A program made the translations under genes and the position numbers. The notes under the pieces are model-generated. The model did no database searches. It was given only the letters and a program-made list of their open reading frames with translations, and was not told where the DNA came from. From Andalucia godoyi (taxonomy: Eukaryota; Discoba; Jakobea; Jakobida; Andaluciidae), in assembly GCA_009859145.1 (NCBI GenBank), contig VRVR01000042.1:197332-261331 (forward strand): a stretch of 64,000 bases of DNA. The letters are read 5' to 3'. This document shows positions 54,269 through 63,259 of this stretch, piece by piece; positions within the stretch are counted from its first letter, which is position 1; each line of letters opens with the position of its first letter.

Positions 54269-56602
54269 CTATCTTCGCATTCCGGACGACGCGGCACCGA
54301 GCACAACAGACACAAAAATGGCGGCGATGATACTGGAAGCGAGAATTCCTGGTCCGTATCGATCATTCCAGCGGAATCCACTATCCATGGAACCAATTGC
54401 TGTTCCGCGCTGGTAGTACACGTAGAGAGCGTAGATAAGGACCAGAAACGCCACAAGGAGGAAGCAAAATCCGCCTATCGCAGCACTGGAATCCATGTTG
54501 AACAATGCGACACCCACTGTTGAAAGCAGAACGGCAGCGTTCATCCAAGAAAGGAATGTCCGTTCGTTGGCAAAGTACGTTTTTGGCTCGGCACCCCTCC
54601 CCTTCTTTCCTTTTGCAGGAACGTTTGGCACTGTTGCAAACGACCGCATTCGTTGCTCCGCACTTCCGGACGCAGTCGGGATATGCACCGTTGAAGCTCC
54701 TCCTGTCGCTCTTGCCGTTGCTGCTGTTGTGGCGATCGTCGTCGGCGGTCGAGACTTTCCAAAAGAAAACCAACTCTTCGTCGTCGATTTGGATTTCCGA
54801 GGAATCTTTTCATCTCCCGGCAGCAACTGCGCCCCATCATCGTCCTCTGCATGGCGATTATGACCTGCAGCAGCGAGTGAAGGCGGGTCCGAAGACATCC
54901 AGAGTGTCACCTGGTCCGCAGATGATGCAGGACTGCTGCCGCCGTTCGTATCGGCACTCTCTTTTCCCGAACGTTTCTTTGACACTTGTCCTGTCGGACT
55001 GCTGGGAATCGTGAATATGTCCGGATGCTCAATAATCCATCTCGGAAATGCAGGAACGCGTTCGGGGAACAGAACAGCGGCTCCGTGAATATACTTTGAA
55101 AACTTGCCCGATTCTTTGGCAGACATCAGAAGGTCCCCGTCCGCCATCAGCTCTGCAGCCCACGCAGGAGGATTCTTGACAAAGTCCTTTTCCAGTTTCA
55201 CCTCGAGGATGGCATAGGGAAAGCGGTACACATCCGATTCACGAACGGATTCTGGATCAGTATACCATTCGCGAGCACCGTACATATCGCACGACTCGCG
55301 AATTAAGCTCATTCCGGTGTCCAGAGATATGCGAACGGAGTTATCTCCCGGAATCTGAAATGCAGTTCGAAGGTATGTCGTTCGAACCATTGGCTTGATT
55401 TTCAGGGCCGCGGCTTTCTGGAGGATGTCTGCGTACACGGGGTTCTTAGCTCGCCAGGATTCCGATGGTTCGGCACTTCCCAAATGCTCACCCAACAGAT
55501 ATGGCACGACGATGTCATCGGACCACTTGAACCGTTCTTTTGCCGATTCGAGGCCGGAGACATCGGATTCATGATGCACTTTTTCTTCAACAAACACAGT
55601 GCTTCCGGAATAGCGGGACACTGGCTTCGCACCTCCGTCTGTTCCGTTTCTTGACGTCTTATCCTGCTTTGCTGAGTTGCTCGTAGTTTCTGCAGCAGAC
55701 GAGCTGTTATACTGATCCCCTGGCGTGGACCCGCCGTACCAACGAATGCGGATCAGTGACGCACCCTCTTCTCTTTCCATTCGAGACTGGTACAAATCAA
55801 AATTGTCACTGTCAAAGTACACTGAGTGGATCTCCTGCGAAACCGTTCCCCGCGACTCATCGAAACCAGTGTAGCAGTAAATAGGCAAGTTCTCAACTAT
55901 TCTGCAAATGAGCCTGGGAACATCCGTCGGATTCACCCAAAACTTGAAGCTCTTACGCTCAAACGAGCTGAAATCCCTGTCTGCCTCTGCGGTCTTGTGG
56001 TTTCCAGAGGAAACTGGATCTTTAAACAAGGCCTCCACGGCTTCTTCCTGCTTCTTCAGTCCCTGAAACAGCTGTGAAATCCGCCAGAAAACAGCCTCGA
56101 GAGATATCAGAGGACACAGCTTCGTTCTGCGTAGCTGCAGTTCCCAAAAGGGACTCAGTACTCTTGCATTTTCCTGCTTGTCATGCTTCTTCAGGGCCTT
56201 GCGGAGTGCTGTTTGGTTGATATATCCGAAGGCCGAAATCCGTACTGCAGTCATTACAGCCTGCCTCAGCTTCGCGCGAATTTTCTCGGACTTTTCAGTG
56301 TTGAACATGTCGTTTTCTGGCGGGAAAGCCCCCGAGCTGAAAGCCAGAATACTGTCTGAGTGCTCCTTCTCAAGAGACGTAAGCTCGATTTGGAGAGTCT
56401 TCACGACTCGAGAGTAATGGTCGTTCGTTTTGCGATACTCGTGATCAATGGCATCCGCAAACATCTCTTCGGAGCCTAGGTGCTTCTTGCTGACGCGCTT
56501 AATGAGCTTCTTCAGATATTTGAAATCCACAAACTGCGAATCCCAGGCAGGTTCGCCATTCTGCTCGATGACCTCACGAAGGTACTTTCCGAATTTCACC
56601 AT
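54269..56602 (-). CDS. SPX-VTC polyphosphate polymerase (Vtc4-like)
   Basis: A 777-residue protein starting at the ATG 56600-56602. Vtc4 makes polyphosphate from ATP and moves it into acidocalcisomes or vacuoles. An N-terminal SPX domain (~1-180) starts 'MVKFGKYLREVIEQ' and contains the lysine-rich inositol-pyrophosphate-binding helix ('YINQTALRKALKKHDK'). The VTC tunnel domain (~215-540) keeps residues known to be catalytic in Vtc4: 'RIRWYGG', 'VEEKVH', 'ERFKWSD', 'VRTTYLRTAF', 'VRISLDTG', 'AILEVKLE' and a late Lys in 'SGKFSKYIHG'. A Ser/Ala-rich linker precedes the C-terminal DUF202-type membrane unit of three helices (~685-772). The active-site residues argue for a catalytic Vtc4-type rather than a Vtc2/3-type subunit. 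The SPX domain makes it responsive to cellular phosphate status. Confidence 0.96.
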   Translation of the reverse strand: MVKFGKYLREVIEQNGEPAWDSQFVDFKYLKKLIKRVSKKHLGSEEMFADAIDHEYRKTNDHYSRVVKTLQIELTSLEKEHSDSILAFSSGAFPPENDMFNTEKSEKIRAKLRQAVMTAVRISAFGYINQTALRKALKKHDKQENARVLSPFWELQLRRTKLCPLISLEAVFWRISQLFQGLKKQEEAVEALFKDPVSSGNHKTAEADRDFSSFERKSFKFWVNPTDVPRLICRIVENLPIYCYTGFDESRGTVSQEIHSVYFDSDNFDLYQSRMEREEGASLIRIRWYGGSTPGDQYNSSSAAETTSNSAKQDKTSRNGTDGGAKPVSRYSGSTVFVEEKVHHESDVSGLESAKERFKWSDDIVVPYLLGEHLGSAEPSESWRAKNPVYADILQKAAALKIKPMVRTTYLRTAFQIPGDNSVRISLDTGMSLIRESCDMYGAREWYTDPESVRESDVYRFPYAILEVKLEKDFVKNPPAWAAELMADGDLLMSAKESGKFSKYIHGAAVLFPERVPAFPRWIIEHPDIFTIPSSPTGQVSKKRSGKESADTNGGSSPASSADQVTLWMSSDPPSLAAAGHNRHAEDDDGAQLLPGDEKIPRKSKSTTKSWFSFGKSRPPTTIATTAATARATGGASTVHIPTASGSAEQRMRSFATVPNVPAKGKKGRGAEPKTYFANERTFLSWMNAAVLLSTVGVALFNMDSSAAIGGFCFLLVAFLVLIYALYVYYQRGTAIGSMDSGFRWNDRYGPGILASSIIAAIFVSVVLGAASSGMRR

Positions 56603-57086
56603 ACTGTCCTAATTAAAATCTTGAACCGAAGAAAACAGGATGGACTCAGGATTTCCGAAAAACTGGAGGAAACTTTGCTGAGAGAGCTCAGTGTGCTTTT
56701 CATTTTTATGCTTGGCGGTCCTGCTGCTGAGGGATGGACCGCGAAAGGAATCTGGCTGACGGTACGAACCCCCTGAGCTCCGGGGCTACTGCTTGGTGAT
56801 TGACAGCAATCCGATGTCGGAGCAGCCCCATAAATGGAAAATCCCACGACGATGAATGTCCTCCTTGCATCGGCAGCCTCGACGAAAACTTCCTCGGAGA
56901 TTTTCAGCAGCTGCAAGCAGGGCAGCAGCAGCATCCTTTTTCGGAGGGAAAAAAGGGGGAGGTGGGGAGGGGATACTCCATCTCGATTGTCCCAGTTTTT
57001 CGTGTGTACGAACCCCAAGAATGCTCGAATAGTCTTCGGATGCGAATTGCGATATCATTCCCGCCGTTTTACGCAATCTCTGTTCA
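56603..57086. promoter_or_regulatory. Divergent promoter between VTC gene and 57087 gene
   Basis: These 484 bases separate divergent start codons. I see no repeat or strong motif, only a purine-rich G/A stretch at 56944-56970. Confidence 0.5.
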
Positions 57087-58202
57087 ATGGAATCCTCTCT
57101 GGGTACTCTAGTTTTAGTGCTTTTTTGTGGCCTGTTTGTGCACATTGATGCGTCTGCATTTTCTATTTCATCTCGGGAGTTCCAGATCACGTTGTCCACT
57201 GATTTGTTTTTGAACTCGGACAAATCTTTTGACCCGGCTGTGTACGAAGGCAGGACTGCGCAGTTTGCGGCTGACCTCGAACGTCTTTCTCATTTTCCTG
57301 GGCTGGCTGGAAAGGTGGCCATCGATCCGGCTCGCATCAAGTATGACTCATCGGAACTGGTGTACCACTGGGTACTGACTCCGCCCTCTGAGCTCCAAGC
57401 GAGCAAAGTCGTCTTCAAATCGCGCCCGGCATCGAAAAAAACTGGATTTTATGATTTGGTATGGAAAATCGCAAATGTTGACCCTGCTATTTCCCTTCAA
57501 AACATCGCCGTTGGCAGTGCTACGAACAAGTCGTTTGTATCCGAAGTCAAGTTAAAAACAGAACTCGACGTGCATTTTTACGCAACGGAAAAGGGCTTCA
57601 GTGGTCTGGGACGCGTTGCACAGAGCGTTGCGTGCACCATGGTCGGCTGGACGGAAGACAAGATTCCAGAGCAGTTTGATGTCGATCAACTCTTCCCAAA
57701 CATTTCGAGAGTGTTACGACTAAGCAGCGCAGAGCCCCCAGTGTTGACACGATCGAGACTGAGTCGAGTTTACGCTGCCACCATTCCTGCGAAAATCTTA
57801 GATGAGACCGTTGACATCGTCGTGGAAGCCACTGTGGAGGGCAAGCCCAACAGTGATGCTGAAGTGAGCGTCGAGATAAGTTGGAAGATCAAGGAAGAAA
57901 CCCCTGACCTGAGCACACTCACACTTTCGGAAGCGTTTGGTGGACTTGTTGTTCAGACCGACTGGTCTTTGTTGAAAATTACAGAAAAGACGCTCTCTGA
58001 TTCCGCCACACTCGGAGATTCTGACCACGGTAAACAGGAAAACACGACGATAATCATCGTCGTCCTCACTCTGGTGTCTGCAGGTTGTGCTTTTGGGATG
58101 GGATTTTCCGCAGCATGGTGGTGGTATCGAAAACACTCAACCTCTTCGTTCGCTCATCGATTAGAGGAGGATACTGGCGCAAAAGAAAATCGCGACAACT
58201 GA
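57087..58202 (+). CDS. Unrecognised type I single-pass membrane protein
   Basis: A 371-residue protein starting at the ATG 57087. A signal peptide ('MESSLGTLVLVLFCGLFVHI', cut near 23) is followed by a ~290-residue beta-rich ectodomain with only one cysteine ('SVACTMVGW'). One membrane helix follows (~322-345, 'IIIVVLTLVSAGCAFGMGF'), then a short charged tail. The absence of disulphide pairs, together with possible N-glycosylation sites (Asn-Lys-Ser near 150, Asn-Ile-Ser near 206), suits an ER, Golgi or surface protein. I recognise no family. It is divergent from the VTC gene and may share a promoter with it, the only hint of a link to phosphate. Confidence 0.82.
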   Translation: MESSLGTLVLVLFCGLFVHIDASAFSISSREFQITLSTDLFLNSDKSFDPAVYEGRTAQFAADLERLSHFPGLAGKVAIDPARIKYDSSELVYHWVLTPPSELQASKVVFKSRPASKKTGFYDLVWKIANVDPAISLQNIAVGSATNKSFVSEVKLKTELDVHFYATEKGFSGLGRVAQSVACTMVGWTEDKIPEQFDVDQLFPNISRVLRLSSAEPPVLTRSRLSRVYAATIPAKILDETVDIVVEATVEGKPNSDAEVSVEISWKIKEETPDLSTLTLSEAFGGLVVQTDWSLLKITEKTLSDSATLGDSDHGKQENTTIIIVVLTLVSAGCAFGMGFSAAWWWYRKHSTSSFAHRLEEDTGAKENRDN

Positions 58203-58461
58203 CAGATAAACGGTGTGGCGGACGGTGGAAGCGAAGACGCACGCCATGAGGAATAATGATAAAAAATAAAAAGACAGTACTTCTTTGCGGAACCCCGAAA
58301 ACCTTGAGGAGGGTATTATTCGAAAATCCTTCCGTGCAGATCTTTAACACGTGCAGCCCTTCACCTCCTGCGAGTGAGTGAGTAAGCGAGTACGTGCGCA
58401 GTTTTCTCATATGCTTTAACACCACAGAGAGTTCCACCCGTGGATTCACATTCCTTTGAAA

Positions 58462-61254
58462 CTAATAACTCTCCACAACCATATTTCCAGCAATGTGCAC
58501 CTCTACAGTCTTGGACCAGTCCGACTGCGTCAGGTTCGAAGCCTGCTCGATGTACAGACCCTTCGGAGTCGCGCCACACAGCTTTTCCAGCTGTGGCTTT
58601 GTCGAAAGATTGCCCACGGAGACGATGATGATGTTACAACTAGCCTTTGATGCAGAAATGCAAATACTGTCGCAGTCGGCTTTCGACGAGTTGTCCTCGC
58701 CGTCCGTCAGAGCCACGATCCACAGATCCCGAATTCCAAGCGAGGAGGAGCTGAGCATGCCGATAGCCTGTTCAAGAGCGTCGAAGAAAGCGGTCGAACC
58801 TGAGGTCGACTGTACGCGTGACATCTGTTCGTCAACAAATCCTCCTTTTAAATGCAGCGGAAACACAACAACAGGATGAGAAGAAAACGTGATCAGACTG
58901 ACACGATCGGAAGACGTCACAAGATTGCTGTAAATGTTGTGCATGTTCTTTTGAGCATCCAGAATGCGATTGCCGCTCATGGAACCCGACGTATCGAGCA
59001 CAAACACAATGTCCTTTGCATTCTGCCTTGGACGCAGATCCTCCAAGAACTTTGTTAGTGCGGCAAATTGAGGCGTTTTCGTGGCACCCTGCAGAGTGTA
59101 GATGCCAATCATCGCAGACAATGATCGCACCTGGACCGCAACGCTGATGACTGGACGGCAGACTAGTGTATGCTGATACCAGCCAAGAGATTTGTCGTAA
59201 TTCTTGAGAGATTCTTCCAAATGAGCCATAATGAGGGATGCCTCCTGCTGTGCAGCAGTATCCTTCGCTTCTGCAGCCAGTCGGAACGACTCTTCGCAGC
59301 TCGAAATCGCAAGCTCAAAGTTTTTCATCTTCATGTAGAGTTCGCCAAGGCTACCACTGTGCAGCGCAAGTCCTACAAGATTACTTGCCCATCGTTCGAT
59401 CGCAATGCAGTGCAGCAACATCTGCTCTGCCTCCTCGAAGTGCCCCTCGTCTTTCATAAGCAGTGCAAGATTGTGCATTCTGTTGACAAGACTCGACACC
59501 CTTTTGGAATTTGTTTCGTCTGACTTGTAGTCAGGAAATGCCACTGCTGGAGCGACGGAATGAGACTTGGCATCCAACGCTGCTGCGAGATGAAACAACG
59601 GGAACATCGGCAAATCTGCTTCCGCCATGCGGATTGCTTTCCGGTAGGACTGCTCCGCCTTCTCAAACTGTTTCATAGAATAGTAAACGTTTCCAATGTT
59701 GTTCTCGCATACTCCGACTCCCCTCATGTTGGAAGATTGCTGAAACATGTCTCGTGCTTGGACATAAGACTGTAGAGCAGTTTCGAGGTTTCCCGACAAG
59801 TAGGTCTCGTTTCCCAGTCGCAGGGCAATGGTAAGACCTTCAAATGTCATGAGCAGTTTTTGAATCTCTTGCGGGTACTGGCTCAGCTCACCAGTCTCCA
59901 GCTGGGCGCCCAGTTCCCCGTCATCTAACCTTTGAAGATGTGCCTGAATGCTGCGAAGAGGGCGGATAATTCGAGATGAAAGTAGAAACACGATCAAGAT
60001 CGTGATTGCTAAGAGGACCGCGGAGACAATGCACAACACAATGATTTCCACGTTGGCTAAGTTTTGCACATCCGTTCGAAAATCTTTGCTGATTTTCAAA
60101 ATATCGGACATCGGAACAACGGCAACCAGAGTGAAATTCTGTTGGCTTGCTGCGAATGCAATGTAGAACGTCCCAGAGTCCTTCTCAAAAGTCCCTGCTC
60201 CCGACTGCCCATCGTTCATGCGAGGCAAGTACAGCTCTTGGAAGCGCAAGGCAGCAGCAGAAGTGGACGAGCCAAACTCAAAACTCAGGAGATTCTGCGG
60301 ACCCTCGGATCGAGAGAGTCGAGAATGGAAAACAATGGACGAGTCTCGTCTGTCATACAAGTACACGTATCCATTTTGCATGATGCTGACGGAACTGACG
60401 GCGACTTGCAGAGCATCAAGAGGCAGTTCTAATGCAATTACGCCCAGCAGTTCACTTCCGTTCATGATTGGGGTGCCGGATGCAAGCAGCAGCCCAAGCC
60501 CCGAGGACGAAACATAAGGAGACGTGACGTACAACTCGGACGACGTCGCAAACGGAATTTTTGATTCGCCAGTGGAAAACCAGGGGCGGCAGAGAGGAAT
60601 GTACGGACGCACCAGGCTACCGAATTGCGGACCGTTCTCACAAATCCTGGAAAAGTTGAGATATGAAGACAAGTCGCGGTACGGATACGTGCGGAAGAAC
60701 CCCGCAGCTTGGAACCCCATGTAAAGGTTCGTAATTCCAGGGGATTTTTCCTCCTGGTCAGCCAAATAAACGGCACGAAAAGGATATCGAAGCAAAGAAG
60801 AGACGTTCATATGGCGTTTCGATTCTTGATCCAAGAGCAACGAGCTGTTCACGTCGGGCTGGTACCAAGCAGTTGCCTGCAGGGATATCCATCGTTTTGG
60901 ATTCTGCTGCTGATGCAGGCCCGGCGGCACGTCCTGAGGGTACACAGCTCCGTTGTATTCTGGCTGATAACTCTCCACGTAAAAGGATGAGTTTCCAAAC
61001 AGACCCTGTGCCCAAACTTGGACAATGTAGGAACTCATTCGAGTGTGGTAAAGGTACTCGTTGGTCAGCAAGGCCTTCTGCACAGACAGACTGTTCACGT
61101 GCACCTTTTCATTCGCAAGAGTCTGTACTTCAACAATTTCGCTCCATTCTGGCAGTTTGGCATCGAGCACCAGTGCGGACCCAATCAAAATTGCCAAAAT
61201 TCCGCAGAAGATAGGCAGCAGAACAGCCAAACTAATGCTTACCTGCAGATGCAT
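58462..61254 (-). CDS. Cache-HAMP-TPR-vWA sensor-like membrane protein
   Basis: A 930-residue protein from the ATG 61252-61254. The first membrane helix (~8-30) is followed by a large extracellular region (~35-400) of dCache type, with paired sensor motifs ('RPYIPLCRPWFSTGESK', 'VIALELPLDALQVAV', 'GYVYLYDRRDSSIVFHS'). The second membrane helix (~401-425) leads into a HAMP domain ('SSRIIRPLRSIQAHLQRL'). TPR repeats follow at ~490-720 ('MRGVGVCENNIGNVYYSM', 'FEKAEQSYRKAIRMAE'). A C-terminal cytoplasmic von Willebrand A domain (~745-925) has an intact MIDAS ('VFVLDTSGSMSGNR', later 'LTDGEDNSSK'). There is no kinase or cyclase domain. The Cache domain probably binds a small molecule outside and the vWA/TPR part assembles a protein complex inside. 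In calcium-channel alpha2-delta subunits the vWA is extracellular, so the order here differs. Confidence 0.92.
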   Translation of the reverse strand: MHLQVSISLAVLLPIFCGILAILIGSALVLDAKLPEWSEIVEVQTLANEKVHVNSLSVQKALLTNEYLYHTRMSSYIVQVWAQGLFGNSSFYVESYQPEYNGAVYPQDVPPGLHQQQNPKRWISLQATAWYQPDVNSSLLLDQESKRHMNVSSLLRYPFRAVYLADQEEKSPGITNLYMGFQAAGFFRTYPYRDLSSYLNFSRICENGPQFGSLVRPYIPLCRPWFSTGESKIPFATSSELYVTSPYVSSSGLGLLLASGTPIMNGSELLGVIALELPLDALQVAVSSVSIMQNGYVYLYDRRDSSIVFHSRLSRSEGPQNLLSFEFGSSTSAAALRFQELYLPRMNDGQSGAGTFEKDSGTFYIAFAASQQNFTLVAVVPMSDILKISKDFRTDVQNLANVEIIVLCIVSAVLLAITILIVFLLSSRIIRPLRSIQAHLQRLDDGELGAQLETGELSQYPQEIQKLLMTFEGLTIALRLGNETYLSGNLETALQSYVQARDMFQQSSNMRGVGVCENNIGNVYYSMKQFEKAEQSYRKAIRMAEADLPMFPLFHLAAALDAKSHSVAPAVAFPDYKSDETNSKRVSSLVNRMHNLALLMKDEGHFEEAEQMLLHCIAIERWASNLVGLALHSGSLGELYMKMKNFELAISSCEESFRLAAEAKDTAAQQEASLIMAHLEESLKNYDKSLGWYQHTLVCRPVISVAVQVRSLSAMIGIYTLQGATKTPQFAALTKFLEDLRPRQNAKDIVFVLDTSGSMSGNRILDAQKNMHNIYSNLVTSSDRVSLITFSSHPVVVFPLHLKGGFVDEQMSRVQSTSGSTAFFDALEQAIGMLSSSSLGIRDLWIVALTDGEDNSSKADCDSICISASKASCNIIIVSVGNLSTKPQLEKLCGATPKGLYIEQASNLTQSDWSKTVEVHIAGNMVVESY

Positions 61255-61624
61255 GGAGACCTCTTTTTCAAAAGTAGAGCAAACCCAGGCTTGCTGTCCT
61301 CAGGATTTTTTAAAAACCCTTTTCTCTCCTACGAATGAAAGAAACAGACCGAAATACAAAATTCAGCGAGAAATGCAGAGGGGGAAAAGCAAAAACGGGC
61401 ACCCGGTAGACCGGTGCAAGCAGCGGGTATTATCCACCTGCCTACTGCCTGCCTGGGGGCGAATCGCTTCCTCTCATTTCTTTTCAACTTCCCTCACTTC
61501 TTGGCTTTCACAAAAATAAATAAATAAATAAATAAATTGAAAAGAAAGAAAACACCAGTTTCTTGTGTTCCCATTCCGCGGTACTAGAAAAAGAGAGACA
61601 AGGAATTGTGAGACAGTCTGCGAA
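61255..61624. promoter_or_regulatory. Divergent promoter of the two Cache-protein genes
   Basis: These 370 bases separate the start codons of the two Cache genes. A short AAATA array occurs at 61513-61537. Shared regulation of the two sensors is plausible. Confidence 0.5.
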
Positions 61625-63259
61625 ATGACAGGCCTATTCAAAAACTGGCGATCATGGGGACTGCGCAAGCAACTTGTGGTGTTCTTGGGGGGATGGACGT
61701 CGATCTTCATGGTAGTTGCGATTTCTGTTGTCGTCGCGGTCATTTTGAGTCTTGTGGACCAGGGAAGCACCCTTGCCAGGGACGTCGTTGTGACCCAAGC
61801 AAAATCAAACTTGGCTTCTGTTTCGCATTCCAACAGTGCTCTGCTCGAGACTTCGCTGCTGCGCTACCAAAAGTCTTTGCTAATTGTCGTCAATGCCCTG
61901 CAAGATCTGCTCGACAATTCGACGCGGCTGCCGCTTGCCTTCTCCCCCGCGTACTTTGATTTCAACCATTCGACGCTACCCGGGAATTTTCTCGATCCGC
62001 GATGCGGGTGCATGCAGAGCGACACCACGTCCGTGTATTACATCCCGGAATCCCATCCATCAAACATCTCTGCGCTGATGACATCTGCCATCGCCGACAA
62101 CATTAATCGCACCCAGTTGATAGACATATACTTGACCCAGATCTATCGGATGAATCCAGATGTCCTGCTTTTGCTGTTTGGAATGGAAGAAGGCCCAGTA
62201 TATCGACGATTTCCAGGCAAAACCGTGGACGAAACCCGTACTTACACTCCGGTCACCCGGCCGTGGTATCGTTCTGCAGCCAATTCACCAACAACACCTG
62301 TGTGGTCCTCACCGTTTCTCGACGCCTTCGGGAAGGGATGGGTGGTCAGCGTGAGTCGAAGTGTGCACCGGTCGAACACCTCCTCCGCGTTTGTTGGGGT
62401 GGCTTCCGTGAATATTCTGACGACGAGCATTCGAAGGTTTGTACTTGACCTCGAAGTCCCTGCAGCAGGCTCTGCCACGCTTGTGTTTCGCGACGGAGTG
62501 ATTGTTGCGGATGCTCGATTCAACCAGTCTGGATCTGTTACAAAGTCCATTTTCGAAACCATTGTCAACTCGGACGGGTCCACTGCAATCTCGCAGTCGC
62601 TTTGGAATACCATCAGGAGCGTTTCCTCACAAGGATTATACGAGATTGACATTAATGGCGCCAAACATTTTCTGACCGCGAACGCCATACTGGATGGTAC
62701 ATTCCTGTTGCTAACGGTGGCGCAAGAGTCTGTGATCGTTGCGTCTGCGACGGCCGTCCGCGAAGATATCGAGATCACTCGAAACGATCTTTTCATGATT
62801 TTATTCCTTGTTTCCTTTGCGACCTTCCTTGGTGTTCTAGTCTGCGTCGTCATCTTGTCATATCACATCTCGAGGCCTGTGGCTGAAATGCAGGACGTCG
62901 CAGACTCCATCATCAAAAACTCTGCAGACAAGAGCACGCTATTTTCCGATCTGCATTTGAATCCTCTGCCCAAACAGTCCCAACGATGTACCAATGAAGC
63001 ATCTCAGCTTCAGAACACATTTTGGAGCTTGATTCTTCACATGAAGGAGGAGGAAGGAAGAAAGACGAATCGAGATCTGCATCCTCCAAATCCGTTTTAT
63101 GACAATCCGGCTTGGCAAGTGTGGAAACCCGGCTGGACACCGGAGATGCTGCATCCGCCGCAGGGTGTGGAGGCGTCTGCGCCAGTCGGCGTGCACGATG
63201 TCTCCATACGGCCTCTTTCAACGTCTATTCTTCCTCCAGGATACGACTCCACTTTGTAA
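61625..63259 (+). CDS. Cache-domain membrane sensor without effector domain
   Basis: A 544-residue protein. The frame opens at TTG, but the ATG at 61625 ('MTGLFKNWRSWGLRKQ') is the true start. Membrane helix 1 (~19-43) is followed by an extracellular region (~45-385) of dCache type, with 'GPVYRRFPGKTVDETRTYT' then 'TRPWYRSAANSPTTPVW', the usual 'R-x-W-Y' of Cache ligand-binding modules, and 'GVASVNILTTSIRRFV'. Membrane helix 2 (~389-415) leads into a HAMP-like segment ('SRPVAEMQDVADSI'). The cytoplasmic tail of ~110 residues is Pro/Gln-rich and has no catalytic domain. With the divergent vWA sensor it forms a pair of Cache receptors, perhaps subunits of one complex or a duplicated receptor and partner. 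The ligand is unknown. Confidence 0.9.
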   Translation: MTGLFKNWRSWGLRKQLVVFLGGWTSIFMVVAISVVVAVILSLVDQGSTLARDVVVTQAKSNLASVSHSNSALLETSLLRYQKSLLIVVNALQDLLDNSTRLPLAFSPAYFDFNHSTLPGNFLDPRCGCMQSDTTSVYYIPESHPSNISALMTSAIADNINRTQLIDIYLTQIYRMNPDVLLLLFGMEEGPVYRRFPGKTVDETRTYTPVTRPWYRSAANSPTTPVWSSPFLDAFGKGWVVSVSRSVHRSNTSSAFVGVASVNILTTSIRRFVLDLEVPAAGSATLVFRDGVIVADARFNQSGSVTKSIFETIVNSDGSTAISQSLWNTIRSVSSQGLYEIDINGAKHFLTANAILDGTFLLLTVAQESVIVASATAVREDIEITRNDLFMILFLVSFATFLGVLVCVVILSYHISRPVAEMQDVADSIIKNSADKSTLFSDLHLNPLPKQSQRCTNEASQLQNTFWSLILHMKEEEGRKTNRDLHPPNPFYDNPAWQVWKPGWTPEMLHPPQGVEASAPVGVHDVSIRPLSTSILPPGYDSTL

